Assembly: GCA_964017155.1 (NCBI GenBank) | Contig: OZ024854.1 | Span: 46,958,423 to 47,022,422 of the forward strand | DNA from: Oasisia sp. SBJ-2009 | Lineage: Eukaryota > Annelida > Polychaeta > Sabellida > Siboglinidae | Reading direction: 5' to 3' | Length of the DNA stretch: 64,000 nt | In this document: positions 39,601-49,404 of the stretch, in pieces | Numbering within the stretch: the first letter of the stretch is position 1 | Layout: each line of letters starts with the position of its first letter | The notes under the pieces: model-generated | The model's input: only the letters and a program-made list of their open reading frames with translations | Told to the model about the DNA's origin: nothing | Databases searched by the model: none | Position numbers and translations under genes: made by a program

Positions 39601-42600
39601 TTAATTACAAGTAGGGATTAACTCCCAGAGTACATGGGCCTGTCCCTCCTGACTCCTGCCTTCCCAACCTGCCCAGGTGTCACTTTCATCTGCTGTCACC
39701 TGTCACTGTCACTGTGTCTCCAGGTGTGTACCTCTCCCAGGGACAGTGGACCTGCAGGAACTGTCCACCCCTTATTTGGACATAACACCCCTCAGTCAAA
39801 CAGACTCATTATCTACTTACCTTTGAACGCCTGAGCTTGATTAGAGGATGTCTTACTTTGATGTGTCTTAAGGCAATGTGAAAATACCCTTTGTAATCAG
39901 GTGTGTAATTTAATCCTAGTACCTTTAGAACTTGGCTAAATGATGCAATATTTGCCTGGTTTGTAATCAGATAATAACTGAGACCTTTTGATATCAACCA
40001 CCAGTTATTGGTTTCATCATCATGACATAGAATTTGAAAGAAAGTGCAGTTGACATAAATATAATAGAACACACACAATTCCACTAGGACTAGTGGCGTT
40101 TAAAATGCCTTATTTAAACATGGTTTTAAGCATCCAATAATGTTCAATGTACCTTGCTCAAAGAATCCAGATGTACAAAAAAACACTAATATTTATATAT
40201 ATATATATATATTTATTAGTTAACATGGTTAAATTACCCGTGTTGACTAATATAATATATATATATATATTAGTTGACACGGTTAAATTATTTCTTTGTT
40301 TGTGTGTATATATTAATATATGTATTCATAATTTCTAGCCACAGGTTCCAATGTGTGACTCGTGATTTAATTACTGCCCTCGCCTGTCTGACACTGGTCA
40401 GTGTTTGTGGGTGAAGCACACAGGTAGCAGCACTAGTATCAAAGACCTTCACTAGTCTGCTGCAATAAGACAGAGGACTCAAGTCTGTAATTCAATCCCC
40501 AGCATGAGTCTATAAGCAGCCTACCAGGATCGTAGACAAAGCTTAATTTACAGACAGGTCTAAACTCGGCGACCACAGCTTTCCCTACACAGAAGTCTCT
40601 TAAACGCCCACACAGACACCCACTTACCGCGAATCTTCCCACATAATTATTACAGATATTTGTGATGAGACACACACAAAGGACAGATGCGATACAGAAT
40701 CGACTGTGTGTGGGCTGGCATCCATCAGATCTCAGTGCGTGCACAGAACATGCACACGTGTCGGCAAACTCAGGCCTGTGCACAAATGAGATGCACAGCC
40801 TGCCTGAACAATGCAATCGCCCCTCCCCCACAATGCAACCGCTGCTCCCTGGAGGTTTCTCTTCCCCACACATAATGATGGCAGCAGTGACATTCTCTGT
40901 AGAAATCAGACCATAGTGTGTCTCCCGTCAGATGCCTGGGCAAACTGCAGTGACATGACATAAAACAGGACGATAAATTAATATTCCAGCATAAAACTGA
41001 GCTATCCACTAATAAGTAGTCGTCCTATCCACATTATACGTCAAATAAACAAACACACATGTTGTAGATAAAATCATGCAATGATGTTATTTCATGAACT
41101 GTAACTACGATCTACTGTCACAAATTTCACCACAATTACAGCAAACAAACCACTACAAAACCCTGGGGATGGGATATGCCAGATAAAATGTTACGGTCTA
41201 GTGGTTTCCTGGCCACAATTACTGAGGTGGGAAGGCATTGATCTGTTTCTATTATTCTCTCTTATCATCGTCTTCCCGGAATGAACTGTTGTCCCCGGTA
41301 ATGTATGACATCTCACAACCAGATATACTAGTGAAAATCACTGAAGAACACTTCATATATGAAATGAAACAACACAATGAATCAGGAAATACAAAATCAC
41401 CAAAGAACACACCACAGATCAAGTGAAACAACACTCTCAATTAGAGTCACGTTACATTTCAATCCGTCTGTTCGTCACATATCTGTTATCAAAGTGAATA
41501 TTTTCTCAATTTTTTCTAAATTATTGATGCTCCCTAATTAGGTTTCTCGAGAGCACAATGTTGTGCTTGCGTCATCTGCAATGAAAGGTTTTATAAAAAG
41601 CTTACTGCCTGTTGATGGATTGGGCAATAAATTCAGAAACAAAAAACATGTTGCCAATCAGATAGGATGATGATGTGACTGGGTTAGAAATGGGTTAACA
41701 CATTATATCAGCATCATCGCTGGAATCGAACTCTCCAACGAAATATATTCCACGTGTAGAATCGGTTTCCTTCCCAGATGTGTAAAAACATTAGCTACAG
41801 TGAGTCTTTGGCATAAAAAAACGTGGCTTACCAACATCCTACCCAATGGAAGTCAGCAAATTGATTGAACGAATGAACCAACTGGTTTAGAAGTTGGATT
41901 ATAATTATGAAGAGTATTATTGATTCGCCATTCGCCAATGCTAAAAGTGACTCACAACAAAATTACCATTCTGGTTTAAAGACTCACATTTTTACTGGTT
42001 GATCCACGGTCGTGTTTTCACCAATTGCAAACATGTTGTTTGCAAGGGAAAATCAATATGGAAGATGCTGCCATCATTTGTCACGCAAACAGACAGGAGT
42101 CTGGCTTTAAACGTTGGGAAACCTTCCATCACTGACATGCACATGTGCATCCATCAGACAACGAGAAACTTGAACCTGTCTGTAGCGCAAACGCTGCCGA
42201 GTCACTGTAAAGCACCGCGTCTATATTCAGAATTATTTTTTGTTGGCTGCAAAAAATCTTTGAAAAGCACCACCATCTCAAAATCACTAAAGTCTATCTG
42301 GTAGTTCCTTTATGGGTGTTACTTTTATGAAAATTAAATTATGATCTGAACCCGCTGAGGCAAAAATGTGGTTTGAAACCACTGTGCCAAATTATACAAT
42401 CTGAACCCACAGAGGCACAAATATGATCTGAACCCACAGGTATGAAACAGTAGCAGGAAGGACACATTGGAGCAGTGGACAGAGTGACCAGAACGTGCCT
42501 CTGATTCACCATCACTCAGCCACTGACCTCTTGAAGTGACCACTCACTCCTCAATAGCCAGTCCTCATTATCCACCCCAGGCCAGACTCTGCCAATTACC

Positions 42601-44268
42601 AGGTAATTGGTGCAGATGTCCAGTAGCCTTGTCTCTGGGAACTCTCAACTTTATCAGTCAGCCAGACCACACAGGACTCCAGGGACCAATCCTGGACATG
42701 GACTTACTCATCATTCTTGGGGACCAGTTCAAAGGTGGGCACTGCTCCTACAGATAATGAATCATCTCCCACTGAATGGGTTGTATAATTGTGTAACTAT
42801 TCTCTAATAATTGTTCAATACAATCTGATTGAAATAATAAACAAATTTTTTTTTTTAATTCATGTACACTGATTCACATGGATTATGTATTATCAAAATA
42901 GCACCATGAAACGTGTTCAGTTAAGCAGACCATACAATTTGTATCACCTCTGCACCAAGAATACCTGCCAATATTTTACATATTTTTTCATGGAAACATG
43001 GATTTGCCACAAATTAGTGTGTGGAGAGCAAGCAGACATTTCCGTTATTTAACACATGAGTAACAGTTTTGAATTTGCTATCACAAAACAGTCGTCACAG
43101 AGACTCCCAGACAGTACTGTGGTACAGAGATCTAATCCTTATTTCCATATCCAGCGTACAGAGATGATCAGTTAAGATATCACACTGGCAGAGACAGTCA
43201 GACTGATGTGGTCTAGATAGTGTCTGTGACAACTACGGCCACAGGACCTCTGCAGACTCAGTGATGTCATTACAGTCTTTTATTAACGTTTTACGTCCTG
43301 CTATGTACATAATGTTTTAAACACACTAAAGTACACGCAGGCATGCAGGAAAGTAATGATGATGCATTGCTCCACGAGGACTACTAAGAACAGATTTTTT
43401 AAAGAAGTTACTCGTTAATGTTTTTTTACACCAGAGCTGCCCTTTAATTACCAATTTAGTACGGAATTTCATTTATTATCGCTACTACTGTTTCAAGGTA
43501 GACTACCTCAAATATGACTATTGCTGTAGCTAAAACTCGAATAAAACCTTTTCTCAGAAAGTAGTTTCATCTATATTTTACAATACTTTTCCAATAAAAT
43601 TAAGCATATCTATATTACCTTTAAGTACTTCAACATCGCCTAAAACCAGTGACCTTGTAGGATGCTGTATATTTACATCCTATACCTCAATTCATCAGAG
43701 GCAAAATAAGCCGTCCCTAACTTGAACTGGTATGAGCTAAGAGCCAGTTTTTTACAACCTAACAGTGTGCTTACAAGTTCCATATATCTGAGGAATACAG
43801 CCTACTTGTCACCTTGTCTGCTGCCCCCTACAAGTGATGGCTGTAACCCCTGCTGCTTGCATTCTCAAGCCTTCACTTGGGGGTGACTAGTGCCAGCTCA
43901 CTGCAAGCCGACTGAAATGTATTACAGGGATGCTGACATTAATTATTCAAAGGAATCTCTGCTGGACCGAGTCAGTATTGTTCAGTGAAGCGTGACGTGT
44001 GTGCACCAGCTCTCACAGGACCTCACACAGCGAGATCTTTCATAACAGAATGTGACATATATTATGGATAAATGCCATAAATAATACCATTTATATAATG
44101 GATATAAACAGATAAACACCATGTTACTGTTGGCTTTACCTGACAGTTGATGTGATGCCCCAGGTTGAATGAGTACACATTTTCATTCATACATACTATA
44201 TAATATATTATATGTTCCCTATCTATCCAATATATAGAGGACGTTATATATATACATATATGTTTATG

Positions 44269-44299
<31 letters not shown>

Positions 44300-45986
44300 G
44301 CATTATACATGTATATATTTGTAAAATATATCTCACATGCTCCATGACTGTTATGATAATGATATACATTACATAACAAATGGTGCACTCTAAATATGTG
44401 CATATTGTATACAATACTGTATGACACATGCACGCACACATGCACATAACAAACACACACAGTCTATGACACACAATAACACTCTATACAACACGCTGTG
44501 CGTGACAAGTACACTCTGTACACAAAGACACACTCCATAATTATGACACAGACACTCTATATACGACACTCAGTGACTTTGTGACAGTCACACTTTATGA
44601 CAGACTCCTGCCTGACCGTGACAACTGGGTGGACACAGACAAAAGGTGCAGTGCCCACCTAACATAATTACAACTGGTCTAATGACACATCAAAGTCATC
44701 GTCCAAACTCACTACCTAATATTCCTTGAGATCCAATCAGCTGGCCAGCTTCTGCACACCGCATTCACCAGGCGTGACTCATGTGAGTGAAATATAATTA
44801 CAAATGATCAATCCGCCTAACAGACGGTCAACTTCTAGGAACAGACCGTGATCTCAGTATGCCCTCTGCTCACCAGGAATGGATTCTCCCTGTTGAACTT
44901 CCCCGTGGTTACCATGGCAACGTTGTACTGATAAATACAGGATGACGGATCTGTTGAGTAATACGGACAAATGAACAATATCGGTTAAGGAAATCTAACA
45001 CAGAGTTGCTGGATCGATCACTGCTGAAGCATCATGCAGTTATAGGAAGCCATGGCAGTTGGGGACAAATTCTAGGAACATCAAAACCAATAGTTACAAT
45101 CTAATTTCTCCCAGTATCTACCAGGAAACAGTCCAATGACCACTGGCTTCTACATGGAATGTGTTTTCTATGGTGACAATATTCAAATTTACAGCAAGAT
45201 TCAAACTGACATTGAAGCCAACTGTTGAATCGTGCAACATATCAATCCATCTACAGCGGACCATGTTCAAACACTGATGTCATTCTGCCAAAATCTGAAT
45301 ATACCACTTGGTCAAAACGTCGCATGTTTCAACTGTCTGGTCCATGTAAGTTTAATTACCTTGCTGTCAGTGAGATCCAGTTGATATTATCTGTGAATCC
45401 TGATTTATAAGATATATAGTTTACTCTGTGAACTTTGACATCTATGATCTGTTAATTAGGCCTCTAACAAGGTCTGTGGGCCTGTGACATTTACATATAT
45501 GATCTGTTAATGTGTCAAGCCCCCTCACGACCAAAGTCAACCACATGATCCGTGAGATTGACACCTGGCATCTAAAGACATGATCCATGAGTCAGACTCC
45601 AACATCTACAGGCATGATCTACCTGTACTCTCAAACAGACTGACATGATCTGTGAGCAAGGATCCTTATACCAACATATGATCTATGATACAGCCCCCCC
45701 CCCAACATCTAGACACTACCTTTGATCCAGGCATCCTTCATTTAAACCCAATCTGACATCTACAATCATGATCCGTGATCCCGACCCCCCTTCACATCTA
45801 TGATCTATGACACAACCTGCATTGTCATCAACCAATCATCTCATCCAATAATATTGTTAACATCCCCAGCATCCCTCGCCACTGAACCAACCATTCAACC
45901 CACTGACGCAAGCAAACAACACATACAAGAGATCACTACCGCCGTGCCCAAACGAACGTGGAACGAGCTGATTCTTACCTTGGCAT
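18375..45986 (-). CDS. IQSEC: IQSEC/BRAG-family Arf guanine-nucleotide exchange factor, 12 coding exons
   Basis: The coding sequence joins, in minus-strand order, 45986-45979, 30295-28571, 26902-26741, 26114-26033, 25505-25473, 25091-24917, 24129-23990, 21723-21598, 20946-20847, 20400-20279, 19976-19766 and 18607-18375. The total is 3117 nt, 1038 residues plus TGA. All introns are GT/AG and all phases agree. Domains: basic/charged helical stretch about 74-112, IQ motif about 114-136 (core [11 protein letters not shown]), long Ser-rich disordered linker to about 560, Sec7 about 563-755 ([34 protein letters not shown]), PH about 776-891, tail ending TSEV. By family knowledge it loads GTP onto Arf proteins, especially Arf6, at the plasma membrane and synapse; the IQ motif binds calmodulin and PH binds phosphoinositides. 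Vertebrate IQSEC1-3 arose by duplication, so a paralogue number is not justified. No poly(A) site is certain; minus-strand ATTAAA (17192-17197) and AATAAA (near 15790) are candidates. Alternative first exons are possible. Confidence 0.88.
18622..18665. promoter_or_regulatory. Two X-box-like sites near the last exon
   Basis: GTCACCATAGCAAC at 18622-18635 and GTATCCATGGCAAC at 18652-18665 lie 30 bp apart (three helical turns), in intron 11 and 14-58 bp from the exon 12 acceptor. The first fits the consensus; the second has one departure. Confidence 0.35.
19012..19556. repeat. 21-bp minisatellite in IQSEC intron 11, about 24 copies
   Basis: Unit TGTACTGAGTATTGCTGTGA(C) with A/C/T variants, filling nearly half of the last intron. 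It opens a 230-codon minus frame (STVTAIL repeats) that is intronic and not joined to exon 11, because TAG follows two codons into the intron. Confidence 0.97.
19766..19976 (-). CDS. IQSEC: IQSEC exon 11: conserved post-PH tail
   Basis: 211 nt encoding [20 protein letters not shown], then a divergent part, then [17 protein letters not shown]. Both ends align with the vertebrate tail (EMEK.RIE.EL, SMSQ, LKRSALSSSLRDLSE). It leaves with one base G. Reading into the intron gives Gly-Met then TAG, so intron 11 retention would truncate the protein at once. The internal ATG is not the gene start. Confidence 0.93.
20279..20400 (-). CDS. IQSEC: IQSEC exon 10: PH domain C-terminal helix
   Basis: 122 nt; C+AT gives His, then [36 protein letters not shown]. 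The final amphipathic helix closes the PH fold. It ends GAG|GTGGGT at phase 0. Confidence 0.94.
20847..20946 (-). CDS. IQSEC: IQSEC exon 9: PH domain middle
   Basis: 100 nt encoding [20 protein letters not shown] and [13 protein letters not shown], leaving with one base C. It matches vertebrate VTKIFQKKKNSVTYSFRQSF. Donor GTAAGT, acceptor TGCAG. Confidence 0.95.
21598..21723 (-). CDS. IQSEC: IQSEC exon 8: start of PH domain
   Basis: 126 nt, 42 codons, phase 0 at both ends. It encodes [18 protein letters not shown], then [38 protein letters not shown] and [14 protein letters not shown] are signatures of the IQSEC PH domain. Confidence 0.95.
22772..23027. mobile_element. 256-bp MITE with about 25-bp terminal inverted repeats, TA target duplication
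   Basis: The left end TGAGGGTTCCATATTTTTAC and the complement of the right end (TGAGGGTTTCCATATTTTTA) match apart from a one-base indel; the match continues imperfectly for several more bases. TA flanks both ends (22770-22771, 23028-23029). The interior is A+T-rich and non-coding. This is the pattern of a non-autonomous Tc1/mariner-like or similar element in intron 7. Confidence 0.75.
23633..23942. mobile_element. 310-bp hAT-like MITE
   Basis: Ends CAGGGTCCGTACA and, on the other strand, CAGGGTCTGTACG. Subterminal regions repeat TTCAAGGCTTTTCAAG words on both sides, as in known hAT-type non-autonomous elements (family knowledge). A 7-bp flanking copy GTCAAGA (23626-23632, 23942-23948) supports an approximately 8-bp target duplication with one mismatch or overlap. 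Intron 7; the element ends 47 nt from the exon 7 donor. Confidence 0.85.
23990..24129 (-). CDS. IQSEC: IQSEC exon 7: end of Sec7 and Sec7-PH linker
   Basis: 140 nt; two bases complete Gly, then [37 protein letters not shown]. This matches the vertebrate NLRGVDDGED..., DHVSQVQKVEKLIVGKKP. It ends at phase 0 on GTAAGT. A hAT-like MITE begins 47 nt beyond the donor. Confidence 0.95.
24190..24400. repeat. Degenerate GACCACAA repeat in intron 6
   Basis: Irregular 12-14-bp spaced copies of GACCACA(A/C) with ATGATATGACCACA variants. The minus frames here are compositional. Confidence 0.8.
24640..24850 (-). mobile_element. tRNA-derived SINE, minus orientation
   Basis: On the minus strand, TGACTCAGGGACTAGAGTGT (A-box-like) is followed by TCGACCAAGACAACCTGG and a good B box GGTTCGAATCC. 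Further on, a tail domain GTTGCTTCAGTT... TGTACGAATGAGTACCTGGC matches the copy at 35500-35640. The 3' end is uncertain. It lies in intron 6, same strand as the gene. Confidence 0.75.
24917..25091 (-). CDS. IQSEC: IQSEC exon 6: Sec7 C-terminal half
   Basis: 175 nt encoding [33 protein letters not shown] and [19 protein letters not shown]. The [12 protein letters not shown] core is the hydrophobic Sec7 motif 2 that contacts Arf switch regions. It leaves with one base, G, on donor GTAAGG. Confidence 0.95.
25473..25505 (-). CDS. IQSEC: IQSEC exon 5: 33-nt Sec7 microexon
   Basis: Exactly 11 codons, [11 protein letters not shown], phase 0 at both ends, flanked by TGTAG and GTGAGA. The sequence is nearly invariant among Sec7 domains (GEAQK.(E/D)R). 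Skipping would keep the frame but remove a helix next to the Arf-binding groove. Confidence 0.93.
26033..26114 (-). CDS. IQSEC: IQSEC exon 4: Sec7 middle
   Basis: 82 nt, one base completing Glu then 27 codons, [20 protein letters not shown] and QTYFRMP. It aligns with the IQSEC segment CVVDEMDFS..ELDEALRKFQ. It ends at phase 0 on donor GTAAGT. Confidence 0.93.
26741..26902 (-). CDS. IQSEC: IQSEC exon 3: Sec7 N-terminal half
   Basis: 162 nt, entering with one base (AA+G gives Lys) and leaving with GA. It encodes [14 protein letters not shown], then [21 protein letters not shown], here read as two adjoining pieces of Sec7 motif 1. The IGEYLGN loop aligns with the family segment that carries the catalytic glutamate; that residue assignment is from memory. 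The donor is GTAAGT and the acceptor TTTGCAG. Confidence 0.95.
26903..28312. other. IQSEC intron 2, unremarkable part
   Basis: No recognised gene or element; a short (CAAT)n at about 27481-27497. Confidence 0.5.
28313..28467. repeat. Degenerate 39-bp tandem repeat in intron 2, about 4 copies
   Basis: Copies share GT(T/A)TACATGGGG-ACA and CTACGGTACTCTCA-like words at about 39-bp spacing; strongly diverged, so old. Confidence 0.6.
28571..30295 (-). CDS. IQSEC: IQSEC exon 2: helical segment, IQ motif, Ser-rich linker, start of Sec7
   Basis: This 1725-nt exon enters with one base and leaves with two (donor AA|GTAAGT). Its acceptor follows a pyrimidine/G tract ending TTGCAG. It encodes an acidic-basic helix ([12 protein letters not shown]), [21 protein letters not shown], the IQ motif [11 protein letters not shown], and MNKNFQKL, matching the vertebrate IQSEC N-terminal block. 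A roughly 400-residue low-complexity linker rich in Ser, Thr and Pro follows, with a dense Ser patch just before [16 protein letters not shown], where Sec7 begins. The exon is far richer in CpG than its flanks. The open frame runs about 74 nt beyond the acceptor but contains no ATG there, which supports splicing to an upstream exon. Confidence 0.95.
31431..31635. repeat. Degenerate repeat of GGGTTGACATCACCCCC
   Basis: About nine copies of (G)TTGACATCACCCCCTGGG-like units at 18-24-bp spacing, decaying toward 31635. Confidence 0.8.
32505..32698. repeat. (CATTG)n pentanucleotide array, about 39 perfect copies
   Basis: 194 bp of uninterrupted CATTG with no mismatch visible. Both strands are open in several frames as an artefact. 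Confidence 0.99.
33340..33530. repeat. Diverged dispersed repeat, copy 1
   Basis: Ordered shared words with 50385-50565: TGCAGGCT, C(G)GTTTCT, ATTTTGCA, TCATTTTT, GGAAAAATCAATA, GTAGCCA. No element ends recognised. Confidence 0.5.
35495..35640 (+). mobile_element. tRNA-derived SINE, plus orientation
   Basis: GTCAGTGGTACAGTGGTTATAG resembles a tRNA A-box region (given here as two overlapping parts: TGGTACAGTGG and GTGGTTATAGC), followed by GGACTCTCAACTAA, a decayed B box (GAGTTCATTCATCC), then GTGTTGCTCCAGGTAACTC and TGTATAAATGAGTACCTGGC. The last domain is shared with the intron 6 SINE. Confidence 0.7.
40193..40292. repeat. TA-rich tract with direct and inverted repeats
   Basis: TTAGTTAACATGGTTAAATTA and TTAGTTGACACGGTTAAATTA (first 20 bases compared) are direct copies, and CGTGTTGACTAATATA faces TATATTAGTTGACACG across (TA)n, making a 16-bp hairpin with one mismatch. 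Confidence 0.75.
42341..42440. repeat. Short tandem repeat of ATCTGAACCCACAGAGGCA
   Basis: Three to four diverged copies of (T)ATGATCTGAACCC(A/G)C(A/T)GAGG, 28-56 bp apart. Confidence 0.7.
44190..44330. repeat. TA-rich microsatellite region
   Basis: (TA)n and (TATG)n-type simple repeat; the open frames rich in Tyr and Ile come from it. Confidence 0.9.
44908..44921. promoter_or_regulatory. RFX X-box-like site, intron 1
   Basis: GTTACCATGGCAAC matches the X-box consensus at every fixed position. It lies about 1.1 kb inside intron 1 from exon 1. Confidence 0.5.
45430..45830. repeat. Degenerate repeat with CATGATCTATGA motif
   Basis: About ten irregularly spaced copies of (C)ATGATC(T/C)(A/G)TGA, often preceded by ACATCTA, plus C-runs (45695-45705). 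It ends about 150 bp inside intron 1 from exon 1. Confidence 0.7.
45979..45986 (-). CDS. IQSEC: IQSEC exon 1, coding part (start codon)
   Basis: Eight coding nucleotides, ATGCCAAG, are followed by a strong donor (GTAAGA). They leave two bases, exactly what exon 2 needs: AG plus T makes Ser, giving M-P-S-E-S-C-K-K. The start has A at -3, and the same frame has TGA at 46010-46008, so this is the first in-frame start on that transcript. Exon 2 has no ATG before the IQ motif, so an upstream exon must exist. The surrounding 45.9-46.4 kb is CpG-rich. This is inference: a different first exon outside the window could supply another N-terminus, as vertebrate paralogues use several. Confidence 0.5.
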
Positions 45987-46400
45987 CTTGCTGCGTCGTA
46001 AACCGCATCAATCGCAGACACAGTGACATAAGACGCCGCCGAAATGAAGGTTGAAAGTGACAGTGTCAACCGGCATGTTCGAAGCGACCCACACAAATGA
46101 CCTAATCACCGACCACAAGACCCATTCACGGCGTCTCAGCCTACGTTGGCGGCGGCCGCTACAGCTTCTATGGATTTTTGGCCGCTGCCTCTGGAATAAA
46201 TTCATTTGCCGCCAGTCATTGTCAATCACTGTTGCCACGGCAACGCGGATTCGCGGCCAGACACTCCGCTGCCAGCGCAACCGTTACTGCCCCCAGGTGG
46301 TGTTCACAGTAACTAAATCAGCGTGGTGGAGCCGACAGATGTCGGAAGGCGTCAATTCCCGACCCATCTGTGTGCACTGTGTGCAGCATGCTATTTTTTT
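45987..46400 (-). promoter_or_regulatory. Candidate CpG-rich promoter and 5' UTR of IQSEC
   Basis: This is the most CpG-rich non-coding patch in the upper half of the window (clusters such as GGCGGCGGCCGC and ACGGCAACGCGGATTCGCGGCC). It sits directly upstream of the inferred start codon. It holds an X-box-like palindrome at 46231-46244. I see no clear TATA box, and the transcription start cannot be placed. It could also serve a divergent transcript on the plus strand. Confidence 0.4.
46231..46244. promoter_or_regulatory. RFX X-box-like palindrome in candidate promoter
   Basis: GTTGCCACGGCAAC: perfect 6-bp arms (GTTGCC/GGCAAC) around AC, close to the RFX consensus GTNRCC-AT-RGYAAC. It is about 245 bp upstream of the inferred start codon. 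Binding is not shown. Confidence 0.5.
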
Positions 46401-49400
46401 TATCAAGATATAACATCAAACAGTACAATTAAATTAAAATAAGGAATGTTAGATACTATATGAAACTGACGTAATGTTAAATTTTCAAATCCGCTGGATT
46501 ACATCTTGAGATTGTCCCTAACTAGCATTTGTACTAGGGTCATCCAGCAGGGATCATGGGACCAAAGTCTGAAACCCATGCATGGATCCGGCTTACAAAA
46601 AGACAGCACTTCACCAGTGTATTTCAGGTTTATGTTACCAACAGGGAAGGACTGACTTACCTTATGCTGTGAAACTCTGCGCATACAGCTACAAAAACAG
46701 TCCTTTCTTTATGTGTGGCATGGTTTGGTGTTCATCTTAAGACAGTCGTATGTAGACAACCAGTCGCTAGGCAGCGATCCTGAACTCATTTGACTACAAA
46801 ATGGCAGCTCAGCGACATATCTTCCCCCGGTCAGTTTCGCAGTCTGAGCTAAAATAGCGTGTTAGTGGACAAACGGGCAACTCGTTTATCTATTCCATGA
46901 ACTCTGCGGTGTTAACGTGTGGGCAACATCTAGTGAATGAATCATGACCATCCAACGTGATTATGAGCCGTCAGTAAATCATTGTGAATTTACTGCATTT
47001 AAATTACCCGATAACAAACACTACAACGTAAAGTTGGAACAGAAGTATTTCAAACATGGAAACAGCATATTTCAAAGGTGCCAATATAAACATTAGCATC
47101 ACTGGTAATGACATAGTCCAGAGGTGGTGTCTATGAAGACTCTATCATCTATGATAACTGTAACTTTAGACTGCAGGAGGCATTTGTTGAAACATATATA
47201 CCTATGTGGCTGGGATAATGATGGTAGGTGCTAAGATTATACTTCTATTCACAGAGGCCAGGCATAGTTCTATGATGTAACAGAGACAGCCTGGTACACA
47301 GACACCACTAATTAGGAGTGTGTCAACAGGAAGCACACTAATGGTCTGTGATCTTCCCTACACCTGATCCTGCTGCTGGACAGACCCCTGTCATTATTCC
47401 CTAACCACTCCCCTGGAACCCATCTCACTTTATAGCCCAGTAACAGCTCCCAGTTGCAACAACCAGCAACAACTTCCTATTTATATAAATTAATTACGTC
47501 AATTCTCATGATAGCCACACAGGAACATACTGCAAGTCTGGTATCTGGTTGTTCTGAGTGACAAATTGTTAATTATTAACAATGATACCATGTGGTCCTA
47601 TTGTAATACACCTGGTGTGGGGCTAACACTGGATGCACTCACTACACAAGTACCCTGTTATCAGAACAAGTGTTCGGCTGCAGCTAATGCATCAGCCAAT
47701 ATCGCTTTTTGTATAGTCTAGATCGCAATCACTGGCTCCGAGTTTTCCCATTTCCAAGTGGGACACGTTTTTCTTCCCGTGCCAGGCACCAGGTGAAAGT
47801 GGCCTTTGGATTTAAACGTGGGGTAAACAACCGCCCATGTTTCGAAACAGCATTAGACCGACTTGAATCATGGCACTCTCAATGGAGTGGTTGTCTCTGA
47901 TCGACAGCCTATCGATGGGCCACTTCGCTGCAGTTACAGTTGAACGTAGTCAGCCACCGATCCGGTCCCGATATAGCACGGTTATTGATCGATCGAGATC
48001 TTTTTGAAGTCGTCCATCTGAGGCGATTGTGAGAGAAGTGACGCAGCATCCATCAATGTAATATTAATGACTGACCTCCCCCCGGGCATGACTGGGTACA
48101 TCACGCTTACTTATTCACTACCACGTACACCAACCAGGTATAGAACACCTAACAGGTAGCCAACCGCCCCACCACTTTCACCCCACCAGCCAAACTCTCA
48201 TCAGACCTTTTACACAGCCCTGGACATAAGCCCATCCATTTCACCATCTTCCAGCATTGCCTAGCATTTAATGCCCCATCCTCGCCATTGGGAAACACAC
48301 ATGCCTATTGATTTCCCCTGACATGCAGCTGCGTTATTGAATGATCAATGAATGAGTGCCTTGTATCCCCCACTCCCAGCAAACATGATTTAGAGAGGGA
48401 GAACTGACTCTGATGATGAGATAAACATTTGGCATTCAGCGTTACTGTGTTAGCGGTGGCCAACATTGGTTTACCGCTGTCATGTCAAAATGGCAAGCTG
48501 TATATGTGGAATATATTGTATCCATGGCCCTGTCTGGCTGCCCTGTCTGTGTCTGGGTGAGTCTGGCTGTCACAGAAGACAGGGACACACATGCATGCAT
48601 GCACACATGGCACGCTGCATTTGCCAAGAACTTGTAACGGTGCATGTGGCTATAGATCATTGACTTCATGTGATGTTTTTGTCTTGGCCCTATAAGAGCC
48701 ACTGCTGTGTACACCTACAATGTCTAGGCACGTCATTATACAGGAAATGTGTCCTTCGATGGCATACTAAAATCACAGATCGCTTGCCATTGTCGGTCAA
48801 TAAAATGAAAACGTTTCCCTTAGAATGAGTATGCGAGGAGAAGAAATATCCCAACAAAAACTTGTGTCTGTTTTTTTTCTTCTAACATTGTATATCCTAA
48901 ACAAACACAAAAACATTCATATGTAATCCATATACACCAGAAATACATAAATCAATAAATTATCTTTCACTATCACTACAGGTCTTGACACAGATTCTCT
49001 CTCCCTTCTCCCATCAGTCCCTGCTAGGGAGTAGGGAAGCAGGGCTAGCAGCTGTGGAAGGAGAGAGAGATGTGATAATGACTCAATCAATCACCTGATG
49101 TAATCTGATTACTGCCTCCTGTTTGCATCTTAATGGCTACAGTGACCAGTCAAAGCTGCCCAGGACCAAGGACAGACAGGGGTGGGTGGACAGACATGAT
49201 TAGTTTGACTGACCTGTACTGACCATTCCTTTGGTGTCCACTTATTCTACTCTGGGCCCTGGATGCAGTGAGTAAATAACAAGCAACCTTGGAGAATATC
49301 ACACTGTCAGAGAGCAAATTAAAACTGATATAGACACAATTCATTAATCACCTCAACAAATGGTCAAATGGTCAAGTAAACAGACAGTTCACTAGAGGCC
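46401..49400. other. Upstream flank, no gene recognised
   Basis: Only short frames. A plus-strand 18-codon frame starts at 46801 (ATGGCAGCTCAG) but is unrecognised. Confidence 0.4.
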
Positions 49401-49404
49401 AGAG

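Larger units (their letters stand above)
30296..45978 (-). other. IQSEC intron 1 (inferred), 15.7 kb
   Basis: Bounded by the exon 2 acceptor and the inferred exon 1 donor. It holds repeats listed separately and no recognised exon. Alternative first exons could hide here; I saw no other short minus-strand exon with a start, right phase and strong donor, but my search by eye was not exhaustive. Confidence 0.45.

Noticed and set aside
40440..40530. Possible third tRNA-type SINE (TAATTCAATCCCC)
   Set aside because: B-box-like word but no convincing A box or shared tail.
46008..46280. 90-codon minus frame in the CpG-rich region
   Set aside because: Arg/Trp-rich translation of GC-rich DNA; better explained as IQSEC 5' UTR or promoter.
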